This document shows positions 18,140 through 28,899 of a DNA stretch of 35,000 nt, one piece after another. Source of the DNA: Mesostigma viride (taxonomy: Eukaryota; Streptophyta; Mesostigmatophyceae; Mesostigmatales; Mesostigmataceae); NCBI GenBank assembly GCA_009746045.1, contig RPFO01000164.1, positions 1 to 35,000 on the forward strand. Reading direction: 5' to 3'. The notes beneath the pieces are model-generated. The model made no database searches and was not told where the DNA came from. It saw only the letters and a program-made list of their open reading frames with translations. Each line of letters opens with the position of its first letter. Position 1 is the stretch's first letter. A program made the translations under genes and the position numbers.

Positions 18140-18330
18140 CAGTAAGGAATATGTGCTACATGATCTCCCAACGGAGTCATTTAATAATTTAATTTAAGTA
18201 AAAGCCATATGCCCCTACATGCTGGTTGTCTCCTTGATATGCCCCTTCTCTCAGGGATATGTGAGCACTGAGCAGTACATGTACTCCCAACGGAGATCTA
18301 TATGTTACAATTCAATTTAATTTTTGCACG
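18140..18330 (+). repeat. Two 3'-end fragments of the dispersed repeat
   Basis: ATATGTGCTACATGATCTCCCAACGGAG near 18149 and a second tail (CATATGCCCC..., CAGTACATGTACTCCCAACG, then TGTTACAATTCAATTTAATT) at about 18207-18323. The second ends in an AATTC-type A/T tail like the 33.4-kb copy. The two fragments seem to be adjacent or nested. Confidence 0.65.
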
Positions 18331-21300
18331 CGGAATGAGACCTGAATCTTTACTACGACTCTGCTGATCCGTAGGCACCCGGCAATCAACCCAACGGCAA
18401 AAGAACTGGCTCCATTTTTGCGGCACTTGCGCTATAGATGTACGATATGAGCTATTAGTGCGTAGGATTGTTGCACGAGCCACGAGCCACGAGATAGCCA
18501 TGGCTGACGGCGGCGCCCATAGGCCATAACTTTCACGTTTGGGCCCCAAATTTCGCCATGACTATCACAATCGATTTCGTCTTTCTAAGACGCACGCGAG
18601 CGCTGATCGATATATTTTCCCGAAGCTCTTACGCAATATTTTGGCCAGCGAGCAAACGCACCTCGACGCAGCGCAGCCGCCAGGCTGCGCTGAGCCCTGA
18701 AGCTACGTCTGCAGCTACGCCTCCTGGCCCACAAGGCAGCGGTCCCACTGAATCACGCCTTAGCGGTCTAGCTACTCGGCTCCTCCTGCGGCCTCGCCAT
18801 CGGCATCGCCTGATCATGAGCCCAAACGCAGTCGCCCTGAAGAGCCTTGCTGGGACGAGGTCGCCTTTGACACCAACTCCTCCGGCTACTGGAACCGCAG
18901 ACCGTTTAATTCATGGACAATGTGCATGTTTTTCGGAACACCGAGGGCCTCGCTTTTTGAACTGTGCACGCACCTCCATCCTCTGCCAAAACCGCGGCCA
19001 TATGCCAACCAGCATCCTGGGTCGGCGTGAGTGGTCTCACTGTTGACAACGGGCCACAAATGACTCGCCCGGCCCCGGCTTCAGCGCCTCGCCCTCTGCT
19101 CCCTCCTCGGGGGCGCTCCGATGCCGAGACCTGGCCCCCCCCTCCCAGGCTCCCACCGTCGTGACCGACTACTCCGTTTGCACGTATACCCTCCTATAAG
19201 CAGAACGTGACCCCCCTAGCTGCAGATGTGGCAGCCATGGGAGGCACGTTGACTGCCGAGCTTTCCCTCCTCTCCAGACCACCACCACTGCCACGGCGCC
19301 ACCTCCAAGCTCCTCGCCTCCACCGCCACCACCGTCACCACCGACGCCATTACCACCGGCAGCTCCTCAAAAGCTCGACAAATCCTCGAGGACCACGCGC
19401 CATCGCCATCGAGTGCCTGCAATTAAACACCGCGGCCGGCCTCACCGCCCAGGCGGTGAAGGACACTGCCGCAAGGCCAGCCCCTGCTGGCCCAGATGGC
19501 AATGCCCCTCCCTCCCAACCTGACCTGGGCCGCCAACGATGCCACCTGCAACTCGCCGCCTGCCCCTGCAATCTGGTCTTCTATAGCCCCTCACATCCAT
19601 GCAAAGCTTGATGCTGGCGTTCAAGGTGGGGCGGTGCACCACCACCTTATCTGCCAGCAACTTTTTTCTCCACTACTGAGAGTGCAACAATACCTCCCAG
19701 AGCCCCTGCTTGTGAGCACGCATGACAGGGGTATTTCCCTGCCATTTCCTTGCTAGCCATGACGTAGCTTCTCCGATATTCAGGCTTTCCCCATGGTCCT
19801 GTCTCAACATGCCATCAGGAGATGTTCTTCATGGAACCTGCAGTGAGCCATGGGCGGAGGAGGCAGCAGAGGGCGTGATCCATGGTCCAATGCCAAGTGT
19901 GGCTGCTGCAAGTCCTGAACGCAGCCGCCGGTGCCAGCGGATCCTCCATGCGTGCAGGCAACCATCATGCATGCATGTGCACGGTGACATCTGGCCTCCG
20001 GCAACAATTATGGTTGTCGTGTGGCCCGTTACACTAGCAGTAGCTGTGTGGCATGGGCCCGCAGAAGGATATGCGTGCCAGTGCTTGGACGAGTGAGGCA
20101 AAACTCCTCACTCGGGAAACAGCTCGACAGTTTACTATCCCACACTTACTATCCCATACTAGGCAAAAGGCTGAAGGTGTTCACACGACAAGTGACCGGT
20201 GAGTTCCCAACTGACCCTTGCCCGCCAACCCTCCTCAGAGCGAGGTTGGGGAGAGCAGATTGATGCACTGCGAAACAACTGCCCGACATGCCAGCATCCC
20301 TCCGTGGGGGGGCAGCTGGGGAATGGGGTGTGGAAATGCCTGGCATGTGTATGTTTTAAATAAGGTTATGCAACTACGCTAAATCAAGATCGTAGTAGGT
20401 AAACATACTCGGTTCAATTAAGAAGTGGTCTCACATCAGGTTCATCAAGCCTTAGCCTTTATGTGCCTATTGGCGTGCCCACATGAAAAGCACGAGCTAA
20501 CAGATATTCAACGCGAAGTTACGTGGATGAACATAGACGAGCCCTCCTCAAACGACGTAAGTACTGTTTTTTTTCCGACAACGATCCACTAACTCTTAAG
20601 TCGCGCAACCAAGCAAGCAAGTTCTCACTTTGCAATACCTACTGTGCATGAGCATTCTTCTCATAACGGGCGAAACCCAGGAACAAACCAACTGGTCCCT
20701 TGTCCGTGAAAAAGTGTTGGTATTACCCTGAATTGTGTACCATATGCCCTTACATGAAACGATGATCCTGCTTTAGTTGGCCTTTAGGCCAGCAGCCTGC
20801 ATTCACGTCTCGATTTGGTGGCTGCCCTCGTCGATCGTTTGGTGCAAGATTTAGCCCCAGCGATCAGCATCCTCCTCGAATTCCGGAAACGCTAATCCAC
20901 TAGATAGTTTATATTAAATGACACGGCCGAAATCCTCTTCTGTCCACGCGAAATCTGGGAGATGGTCAACCACCGAATTATCTGGGAGATGGTCGACCAC
21001 CGAAATACGTCACCCAACTTGTGCATGTTACGCATTTACGCGCGCAAATAAGACAGTTTGGCATTAGTTATGCCTGCCAGCCCGCCGCACACCCGTGAGC
21101 GGACAGTGAGGGCTCGGGCTTGCAGCTTGTAAGCGTCATCAGCCAGAGTCGTCTCACGTCTAGTGTCTAGCACCTAATTACGGGCGTGCCTATTTTCTCA
21201 ATATCCTTGCCCAATCAGAGGGTGACACGCAGCCCACTTTTAGCGGTTGCCGTCGACGAGACGACGACTCGACTCGACGTCGGCCGAAACATCGACAACC

Positions 21301-21474
21301 AAATTTTGGTGTGTCGACATCGCCCATGACGGCAAGGAGCCAATCGAAATATCCGTGTTAACTTCAATTAGTATATTTGTATCCCCAAAGGAAGTTTTCA
21401 AGGCTCGGCCAAAGCAACGCTACTCCAGCCACCAGCCTGCATCCCGATCAGCTCAGGCCAACGTACAAACGAAT
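18331..21474. other. Gene-free region
   Basis: No gene could be supported. Between 18.6 and 20.1 kb the plus strand is C-rich and open in several frames (Pro/His/Thr-rich), without a convincing protein. At 20952-21004 a 28-bp unit containing ATCTGGGAGATGGTC is tandemly doubled. The last 230 bases presumably contain the promoter of the 21475 gene; no clear TATA box was seen. Confidence 0.4.
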
Positions 21475-24400
21475 ATGGCGTTAGGGTATGGGATTGCCGT
21501 CACCAGCGTAGGTGCGCAGCGGCCGTTTGTTACCGGAATACCGTGCGCAGCTACACGGACTGAGCGTAGTTTCTTGTGCGTAAGTGACAGCCGGCCCTCT
21601 ACCTGTAGGCCAGCCTCGTGTTTTCTGCGTGCGCGGGAGCATGGGAATGGTTTCTCCGTGCTGGCGGAGCGGTTGCAAGCGGGGACTATGCAGCGTTCAG
21701 CCTGCGCAGATGCCCCGTTACGTGTCCCGCGAAGGGGATTCCTTCAGGATGTTCGTCAAATGAATCACAGGGGCAGGCCCATGGCGGCCGGTCGGGAGAC
21801 CGTTGAAGCACCATTGGAAACAAGTTCACCTGATGCTCGAGAACTTGGCGATACTGCGGAGAAACAGGCGGCCAGCAGTTCTAGTGGGGAGGGGGACTCG
21901 GAAAGCGGAGGATCACCGTCCAGCATAACCCCCGAGGTAGCGGACAGAGTAATCGATGCTTTCAAGGAGAGAAAGCGCCCGGAATGGCGAAAGCTCGTTG
22001 CTTTCAGCAGGGAGTGGCCTTCGATACGGTCAGCGATTTATGCGCGGCTAGATGAGCGGATTGCTGCCCGGCTGCAGGATCCAGTTGAGAAATCCGACCT
22101 CATGCGCGTTCGGAGGGGACTTCGGAGCATTGACAACGAAGTCGATGGGTACGTTTCAAGACGTGATGCAAGCCAGGCTAGCTGTGAAACTAGAATTTGT
22201 GAGGGAGAGCACATTCTGCCTATTAACAGTGCTAGTATTTTTTTCTCAAAACCCTGGCCGTGAGTAGGGCTAAAGCATGCCTTGGGTTGCAAAGGCGGGT
22301 CTCCATGGCTATCTGCACTGTTAGGGCCAGCATCTCATGTTTTGATGGGAAGTCCTTGCATGAGTGAGTGTTGGGGGCAACCTTTTTGCTGGGTCGTCAG
22401 CTCAAGTCCTCCTGCCCCCTTGAAGACCAATGCACCGTTGCCATGCTGGCCATGTGGGCAGGCTGGGCATGCATGCACACATATCTCTACTAGGTGTGCA
22501 GGCGCTAACTGCCGGCGACTGGGGTGTTGTCCGTCGTAAGATAGGGGGATGGGGTTGCGTGTGTGCGTGTTTGCTTCCGTGACAATGCATGCGGTGACGG
22601 CAGCCTGCCATGGCCATTTGTGCGCGTGCTTGATTATGCGTGGGTTTGCATGTGCGTGTAGGGGGCTCAGGGGCAGGGGCAGGGGCAGGGGCAGGGGCAG
22701 GGGCAGGGGCAGGGGCAGGGGCAGGGGCCGGGGCAGGGGCAGGGGCAGGGGCAGGGGCCGGGGCCGGGGCCGGGGCCGGGGCCGGGGCCGGGGCCGGGGC
22801 CGGGGCCGGGGCCGGGGCCGGGGCCGGGGCCGGGGCCGGGGCCGGGGCCGGGCCGGGGCCGGGGCCGGGGCCGGGGCCGGGGCCGGGGCCGGGGCCGGGG
22901 CCGGGGCCGGGGCCGGGGCCGGGGCCGGGGCCGGGGCCGGGGCCGGGCCGGGGCCGGGGCCGGGGCCGGGCCGGGGCCGGGGCCGGGGCCGGGGCCGGGG
23001 CCGGGGCCGGGGCCGGGGCCGGGGCCGGGGCCGGGGCCGGGCCGGGGCCGGGGCCGGGGCCGGGCCGGGGCCGGGGCCGGGGCCGGGGCCGGGGCCGGGC
23101 CGGGCCGGGGCCGGGGCCGGGGCCGGGGCCGGGGCCGGGGCCGGGGCCGGGGCCGGGGCCGGGGCCGGGGCCGGGGCCGGGGCCGGGGCCGGGGCCGGGG
23201 CCGGGGCCGGGGCCGGGGCCGGGGCCCGGGCAGGGGCCGGGGCAGGGGCAGGGGCAGGGGCAGGGGCAGGGGCAGGGGCAGGGGCAGGGGCAGGGGCGGG
23301 GGCAGGGGCCAGGGCTGGGGCAGGGACGGTTAACTGAGCGTCGTGTGCACATCTTCATGCAACGGTTACTGCAACGTGGTAGCAAGCCAGCCCTATGCCC
23401 AGCTCATCATGGGTTATATCGCACGCCTTATGCTGCAGTGAGCGGCAGGAAACTTGGATGCCGGTTCAGGGCTAATCTGACTGTGGGCCTTCATGCACTG
23501 TACCCAGGGCCTCGGTGCATCATGCATGGGGCTAGGCAGGCAGTTTACAATGCATTTCTGTTCCCGTGCTCTTGTGAAGTGAAGAGCCCAGCGGCTTGGT
23601 ATGGAGTGTGGTAGTCAACAGCCTGTTACAGAGTATGTCATCGATCCCGGTTTCGCCACTTTGGGGCTTTTCCCGTTGCCACCAGCTTGCTGCTTAATAG
23701 CTTGCTAGTTAATGCTGGGGTACCGATGGCATGCTGTGGTTACGTAGTGTGGTGGCCCCTCTTCTTAACCAGTAGTAATAGCAAGATAGTATGGCAAGAT
23801 AGTGATCTGACGACAATATTGTGATAGTCGTTGGCGACTTGGTAGAGCTCTGTACAGGGATACGTCAAAGAACGGGTTGGGCGTTTGGTGGACTTGCATG
23901 GGAGATAGGGAGATGGATGGCATTGCATGCATCTGGCTGGCTCCTGACCTGCATACATCGACTGGGCCTGTCGCAACTAATATAAATAATATATCTCTTG
24001 AATGAATTGATTATGATTTATGTGTACCATCCTCGCGGCTTCCACCAGTTACCGCAGCCTGCTTCAGGACGTGCTGCGCTGGCAGGGCGAGGAGTGGGAC
24101 GTGCTGGTGAGCCACCGTCGGGCTGAGTTGACCCCCGAGTTCTTCGAGTTCCTCACGGGCCAGATGGAGGCGGAGGACGACGACAGCGAGGAGAAGGAGC
24201 GCCTGATCGCTGTCACCGACCGGCTGCTGAGCATGGTGGAGCAGCACGACAGTATTCTGGCGGACACCGACGCCATGGCAGCCGCGCAGGGCAAAATGAT
24301 GTCGATCTTGGAGGCGGGGGATATGGCGGCCGCACATGTGGGTGGTCATGGGTGCTGTCCCCCTTTTGGCTTCAATGCTCGATTCCCTTTGGCGAATAGT

Positions 24401-27400
24401 ATCCGCTGGCAGATGTGTCACTGCATCCCATCTCCACTGCTCCCGCCCGCTCTGGGCTTATTTGGGTGGTGGCGGCCACGAGTGTGCTCACATGTGGGTG
24501 GTGGCTGTGTGGGCTTGGGCGAAAAAACTGTGACTGCGCTGCGTGTGTCCGGGGGTCAGGGTGGGGGAGGGAGCACGGTGGGGGAGATTTGAGTTGGGGG
24601 TGCTTGAAGGGCTGGATGAGGATTTAATGTTGTGTCTGGCATGGGGTTGTCAGTGAGTTGTGGGTTGGAAAAAACGAGTAAGGATTTGTGGATATATGGC
24701 GGCACAGAAGTGGCACACACCCGGGTATATATTTCTCTTGTTCTATATAAGAATCACGGGGGTGGTTTTCTACACTGTACACGGATAGTAGTATATCTTT
24801 TTTGTCTTGCTTGCAAGCCCAGTTGTGGCAGCTTCTCTCTTGCCGTGTATTCTGGTTTTGGTTTTGGTGCACCTGAGGTGGCACGCTGGGGCCGTCAGCT
24901 CACCTGCAGAAGGTGCTTGACACATGAGGCTGGGTGTGCCAACGACACGGCCATGGTTATGGCGATAGACACATATGATGGGGCGTGGTAGCCCTGCCAA
25001 GTAGTGTGGTGGTATATTGCCAGGTGGCGGCATCACTTGATTGGGGCCTCGATGAGCTGTTTGATTTCAAGGGTTTTGGTGCCATGGCCGCACACCTTTG
25101 AGCTCTGATCACGCACCTAAGCTATGGGGGAAGCGTCTGGTCAAAGAGGCAGGCAGCCAGAATGCTACTTTTGGGGGGGTTCAGGTACTTTTTGGCTGCA
25201 TTGTCTAGACGTTTCACAGGGTAAGCATCCATACACGATTTGGTACCAAGGAGTCAACGATTTGGTATGACCATGATTTTCACTCAAGTTGGCTGTTTTG
25301 AGTTTTGGCTGCTGGCCTTTGTGCAGTTCCTTAGCACGCTAGCATTGTTGCGTTTGAGTTTGGCCTTCCTTATTGCTGATAACAGGATTTTCCCCGCCCT
25401 TCAAATGCATGTCATTGTTTTTTTAGTTGCGTGTTTTTTGCATGTTTTTTTGGTGCTTAATGTTATGGGATTTATGCATGTCCAGGGAGTTACCCATTCC
25501 CATCTCGTGGTACACATGAAGCGTTAATATTTAGCCAAGCTTTGCTTATGCAGACTGCTGAGACGCCATGCCCTAGCCATTTTTTAGCCATGATCATCTT
25601 CCACCCTATGTCCGCACCTTAGCTGCTGGAATACATAGTGGTGCAGGTGCACTTTGTGCACCCAGAGCAGGTGTAGTTTACACCCTACCCATGCAAGAAG
25701 TAGCCCAGAATGGATTGACATATGTAAAGCCATATGCCCCTTCTCAGGGATATGTGCTACATGTACTCCCAACGAAGATATGTTCCAAATATAATATAAT
25801 ATAATTTAATTTCATTTGATCTCCTGGTACCAGTTTCACGTCATCCTGTGATGGTCGGCAGTCATGCTGGTATTCCTCGCGTGGTTGGATCGGTGGGCAT
25901 GCATGGGCATGCCGCCTCGTCGCAGATCAGCACGATCTTTACCTGTTTGGTTATCCCGGCAAGGCCCTGTGGCACACCCTGAAGTGGGTATATACTATGC
26001 ACTTGTTGAGCTAATGCTTGCAATGTCTGTTCACCTTGCCTCAAGAGTAGTCAGTGCCTCTGTGTCCCATATTCCTCCCCTGTTCGGTCAGCGTGCTAGT
26101 TGGCTCTGCTCGCTTGCATCCCTTCTTTGCTGATCCTGCTGTTGCCGCCGCCGCCCCCCCACCCTTCCCATTCACACACCCGGTTCTGCTGCCCACCCTC
26201 AGGCCAAGCTGGATGAGCTGTCGGCATCGCAGCAGGTGGACGGCGCGCTGCTGCTGACGATGGCCAAGATGTACGCATCGTGCAAGGAGAAGACGCCCAA
26301 GAGCGAGATTGTGGAGACGATGGGCAGCCTGTACGAGCGCACCAAGAACAACTACTCGCGGCAGGTGGGTGAATGGGCAATGAATAGCAATAGGTGGGTT
26401 ATGTGAAAGTTTATATGCCGCAATGGGCAGCCTGTCGTAGCTCATCAAGAAAGAAGTACTCGCGGCAAGTGGGGCAAAGAACAACTGGCAAGAGGAAGGC
26501 CAGAAAGCACCTAGCGAGAGGGGGAAAGATTGCTTGGTGTGCGTGCCGTGGGCTCGCTGCATGCGGTCCATGTGGCGTTGTATTCCATGCGCTGTGGGCT
26601 CTCCGTAGCTGTCTTTTTTCAGCCCACGTTGCCCTTTTTCTTACTCTTGCCACCGAAACACTGTTAGTGGGGCGCTGAGCGTGCCCATCCCAGCCATGAA
26701 TGCGGGCACTGCTCCCTAATTTTCAGCGTCGCAATCTCGCATTCATGGCCAGACATGTTGGGCGAGTGGGATGCATGAAGGCAGGATATTTGAGGGTGTT
26801 TGTTGGGTGTAGGATCTTGCGGTGCTCAATGCATGTCGTTGAAGGTCAGCCAGCTGCCGTGTGATGGACTTGCTCGCCCATGGCCATGATGGTGTCACAT
26901 ATCATTTGGCTAAATATGTCACCTTATCTCCTCATGAGACATGGCTTTTGTGAGGTGCAGCGCATGGCCCACAGGGCGCTGTGAAGGTGTTCTCGCTGCA
27001 ACCTCTTGACTGCATCAGAACCCTCGGTGTTTTGCTTAGGCGTTTTGCCTAGGTGTTTTGCCTAGGTGTTCTGCCTAGGTGTTTTGCCTATCCGGGTCAC
27101 ACTCCGGTGTTTCAAAAAGTGATCAGCTTAACCCATAGTCCGGGAATGGGTTTTTGGCATTTTTTGACCCCTGAAAATGAAAAAAATCATAACTCATAGA
27201 CCACAACTCCAAATACCCCCAACCAAGGTGCTAGGAATATCTACACTTCAAGGGCTTTCAGAATATGCAATAATATCATGAGTTTATAAAGTGGTTTGCA
27301 AGATATTTAATGTCAAAGTTGGCCAAAAGACGATCATTTTCAGGCAAGGGAAATCCCCTTAGTAGTTTACCCCTCTAGGGAGGGTTCTAAAAAATTATTC

Positions 27401-28899
27401 TGGGGTTGGACAATGTCAATAGATAGTGCCACCATGCTTTCCTTGGGTCAGACCGCACGGATAGCCCAACTGACCTATATAATCCGCTCACTTACGTGTG
27501 TGGGTTACGCGCGCGTATACAGCTATCCATGAATTGCCACACACTTATGCATTGTATACAGCCACATAGGACTGTCAAAAGTGCTGGAAAACAAAGAAGT
27601 TGCTAAACCAGCACCAACGGAATGGCATCCTCCAAAGAAACACCACAAACTGAGCAGATTTGGGGCTAATAGCACTCATACAGCAGGCATGGAAACCTGC
27701 TGCAAGAGGCACTGATACACTCATGAAACAAGGATGCATAAACGACAGATTCCCGTGCAAACGACATGCAAACACGTTGCCGTACCTGGCTCGATCACGA
27801 CCTTTCCGGGTTCTGCTGGCCGGGACCCTCATATCTCACACGGGCTAATGCTTTCCAGGCATAGGCCGCCATAGCCTGATAATGCATGCATCCACCACGA
27901 TTACCAGGTTGATGTTCTGTGCAAAGATGACATATAAACGCATCCGAATTCACAGGGACGCTGCTGCGGATGTCCAGTACCAAAACTGGGTGCTCGGGCT
28001 GGCGAAGCCTGCCCGGCCATAAGAAGAAAATCGAAATATGACGTGCCATTACTCATCTGGTACTGGCGACCAAGAAATCAGTAATTCCCTACCTGTATTT
28101 TCCAAATGCTATACATCTGGCCACCCCTGACCTACGAAAATCACGCATCATCATTCTGAGCAACATTCTGAACCGTTACAAGCCGCGAGACGCAAATTTC
28201 CATGACAACGGCACGCTGGCAGCCATATCTAGTTACGCGCGCGCGCGAGTGAAAATTTCCCGCCAAAGTCACGTGATACTTTCTCAATACACGTTGTAAT
28301 TACCAGGCTATGGCGAATATTACCCCCAAACCTATGCATCACCTTCGTCCCTAAGTGTTCCCAGACCCACCGGACAACTTACATCCGTCACGGGTGGCGC
28401 GGCGCTCCTGGAATTAAGCGCCGCGCCACCGGGGGTCAAACTGGGCGATATATCGCCCAGTTTCCGGACTATGGGTTAAGTTATCATTAACATCTAGCTG
28501 TGCCTCTGCGTGTTGGGACGCGCCTGCTTGCTGATTGGCTTGCCTCATACCCTCGTCACTCTGGACTTATCCCACTTGGGCTCTTTGATATCACCACGGG
28601 GTCAGATGCCCGCGGAGGTGCGCATTCTCCGCCACCTGCTGAACATCGAGTCACCCTCAGAGCGGCGCGCGGCGATGGCGGAGGCGTTCACGCCGGGCAT
28701 GCAGTACGAGAGCTACGCCGAGGACTACATTTATAGCACACCGCAGCAGATGCTGTACGCGATCGACCGTGTGCTTGCGGCGTTTGACACGGCGCGGGGC
28801 CAGAACGCGGTGGTCAAGACGGTGGCCGGCATGATGAAGCCGGTGGTGATCGAGCGGATGCAGGCAATCCGCAAGGTGCTGGTGGAGGACTTCATGTGA
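21475..28899 (+). CDS. Conserved chloroplast-type protein, At4g37920-like (four exons)
   Basis: Exons 21475-22148, 24049-24337, 26203-26364 and 28606-28899; introns are GT-AG with phases 2, 0 and 0. The product is 472 aa. Joining exon 1 to exon 2 gives DNEVDG|YRSLLQDVLRW in frame. Residues from about 155 on (TPEVADRVIDAFKERKRPEW, then LVAFSREW), exon 3 (AKLDELSASQQVDGALLLTM) and exon 4 (ILRHLLNIESPSERRAAMAE, ending PVVIERMQAIRKVLVEDF) resemble, from memory, the plant chloroplast family of At4g37920, whose biochemical role is unclear. The first 60 or so residues (MALGYGIAVTSVGAQRPFV, Ser/Arg-rich) could be a chloroplast transit peptide. The ATG at 21475 is chosen as the first in frame; ATGs at 21709, 21760 and 21781 are alternatives. 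The protein is soluble and helical, with no membrane segment. The start and the exon 2 donor (CAT|GTGGGT) are the least certain points. Confidence 0.75.
22149..24048 (+). other. Intron 1 of the At4g37920-like gene
   Basis: GTACGT...CACCAG, 1900 nt. It contains the GGGGCC/GGGGCA tract and no other supportable feature. Confidence 0.65.
22671..23325 (+). repeat. GGGGCC/GGGGCA hexanucleotide tract, about 655 bp
   Basis: Roughly 109 hexamer units. The two ends are GGGGCA, the interior almost pure GGGGCC. Several 5-nt GGGCC units (near 22850, 22944, 22970, 23041, 23060 and 23098) break the hexamer phase. The G-rich strand is the sense strand of the host gene and can in principle form G-quadruplexes. 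All long open frames across it (Gly-Ala, Gly-Pro, Gly-Arg dipeptides) are repeat artefacts unless shown otherwise. Confidence 0.95.
24338..26202 (+). other. Intron 2 of the At4g37920-like gene
   Basis: GTGGGT...CCTCAG, 1865 nt. It contains a copy of the dispersed repeat (25558-25830); nothing else could be identified. Confidence 0.6.
25558..25830 (+). repeat. Dispersed repeat, copy in intron 2
   Basis: From GAGACGCCATGCCCTAGC to CATATGCCCCTTCTCAGGGATATGTGC (cut here) and CATGTACTCCCAACG, followed by an ATAAT-type A/T tail (about 25790-25815). It is co-linear with 33163-33425. The CATATGCCCC...GGGATATG part can fold into a hairpin near the 3' end, as in some non-LTR elements and their SINEs. 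Confidence 0.75.
27027..27091. repeat. 13-nt minisatellite, five copies
   Basis: Units GTGTTTTGCCTAG with single substitutions, period 13 nt, ending 36 bp before the transposon's TTAA. Confidence 0.85.
27128..28479. mobile_element. Non-autonomous piggyBac-like transposon
   Basis: Flanked by TTAA at 27128-27131 and 28476-28479. The terminal inverted repeats are CCCATAGTCCGGGAA (27132-27146) and, inverted, CCCATAGTCCGGAA (28462-28475), one G different in length. TTAA target sites plus termini starting CCC are the hallmark of the piggyBac superfamily. The interior of about 1.3 kb has no transposase-like ORF, so it would need a transposase supplied from elsewhere. It sits wholly inside intron 3, in a neutral place for the gene. 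Confidence 0.8.
28393..28460. repeat. Sub-terminal hairpins of the piggyBac-like element
   Basis: A perfect 14-bp inverted repeat, GGTGGCGCGGCGCT (28393-28406) with its complement at 28417-28430, then the perfect 20-nt palindrome CTGGGCGATATATCGCCCAG (28441-28460) directly inside the right terminus. No equivalent was seen at the left end. Confidence 0.75.

Larger units (their letters stand above)
26365..28605 (+). other. Intron 3 of the At4g37920-like gene
   Basis: GTGGGT...GGTCAG, 2241 nt. It contains a 13-nt minisatellite and a piggyBac-like element that together fill its second half. Confidence 0.6.

Noticed and set aside
18558-20096. Several Pro/His/Thr-rich plus-strand ORFs
   Set aside because: All frames are partly open because the strand is C-rich. 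No domain, splice structure or promoter supports any of them.
22402-23614. Long open frames on both strands across 22.4-23.6 kb (Gly-Ala, Gly-Arg, Gly-Pro and Pro-Ala dipeptide proteins)
   Set aside because: They are simply the translation of the GGGGCC/GGGGCA tract, which is open in all frames. The region is intronic.
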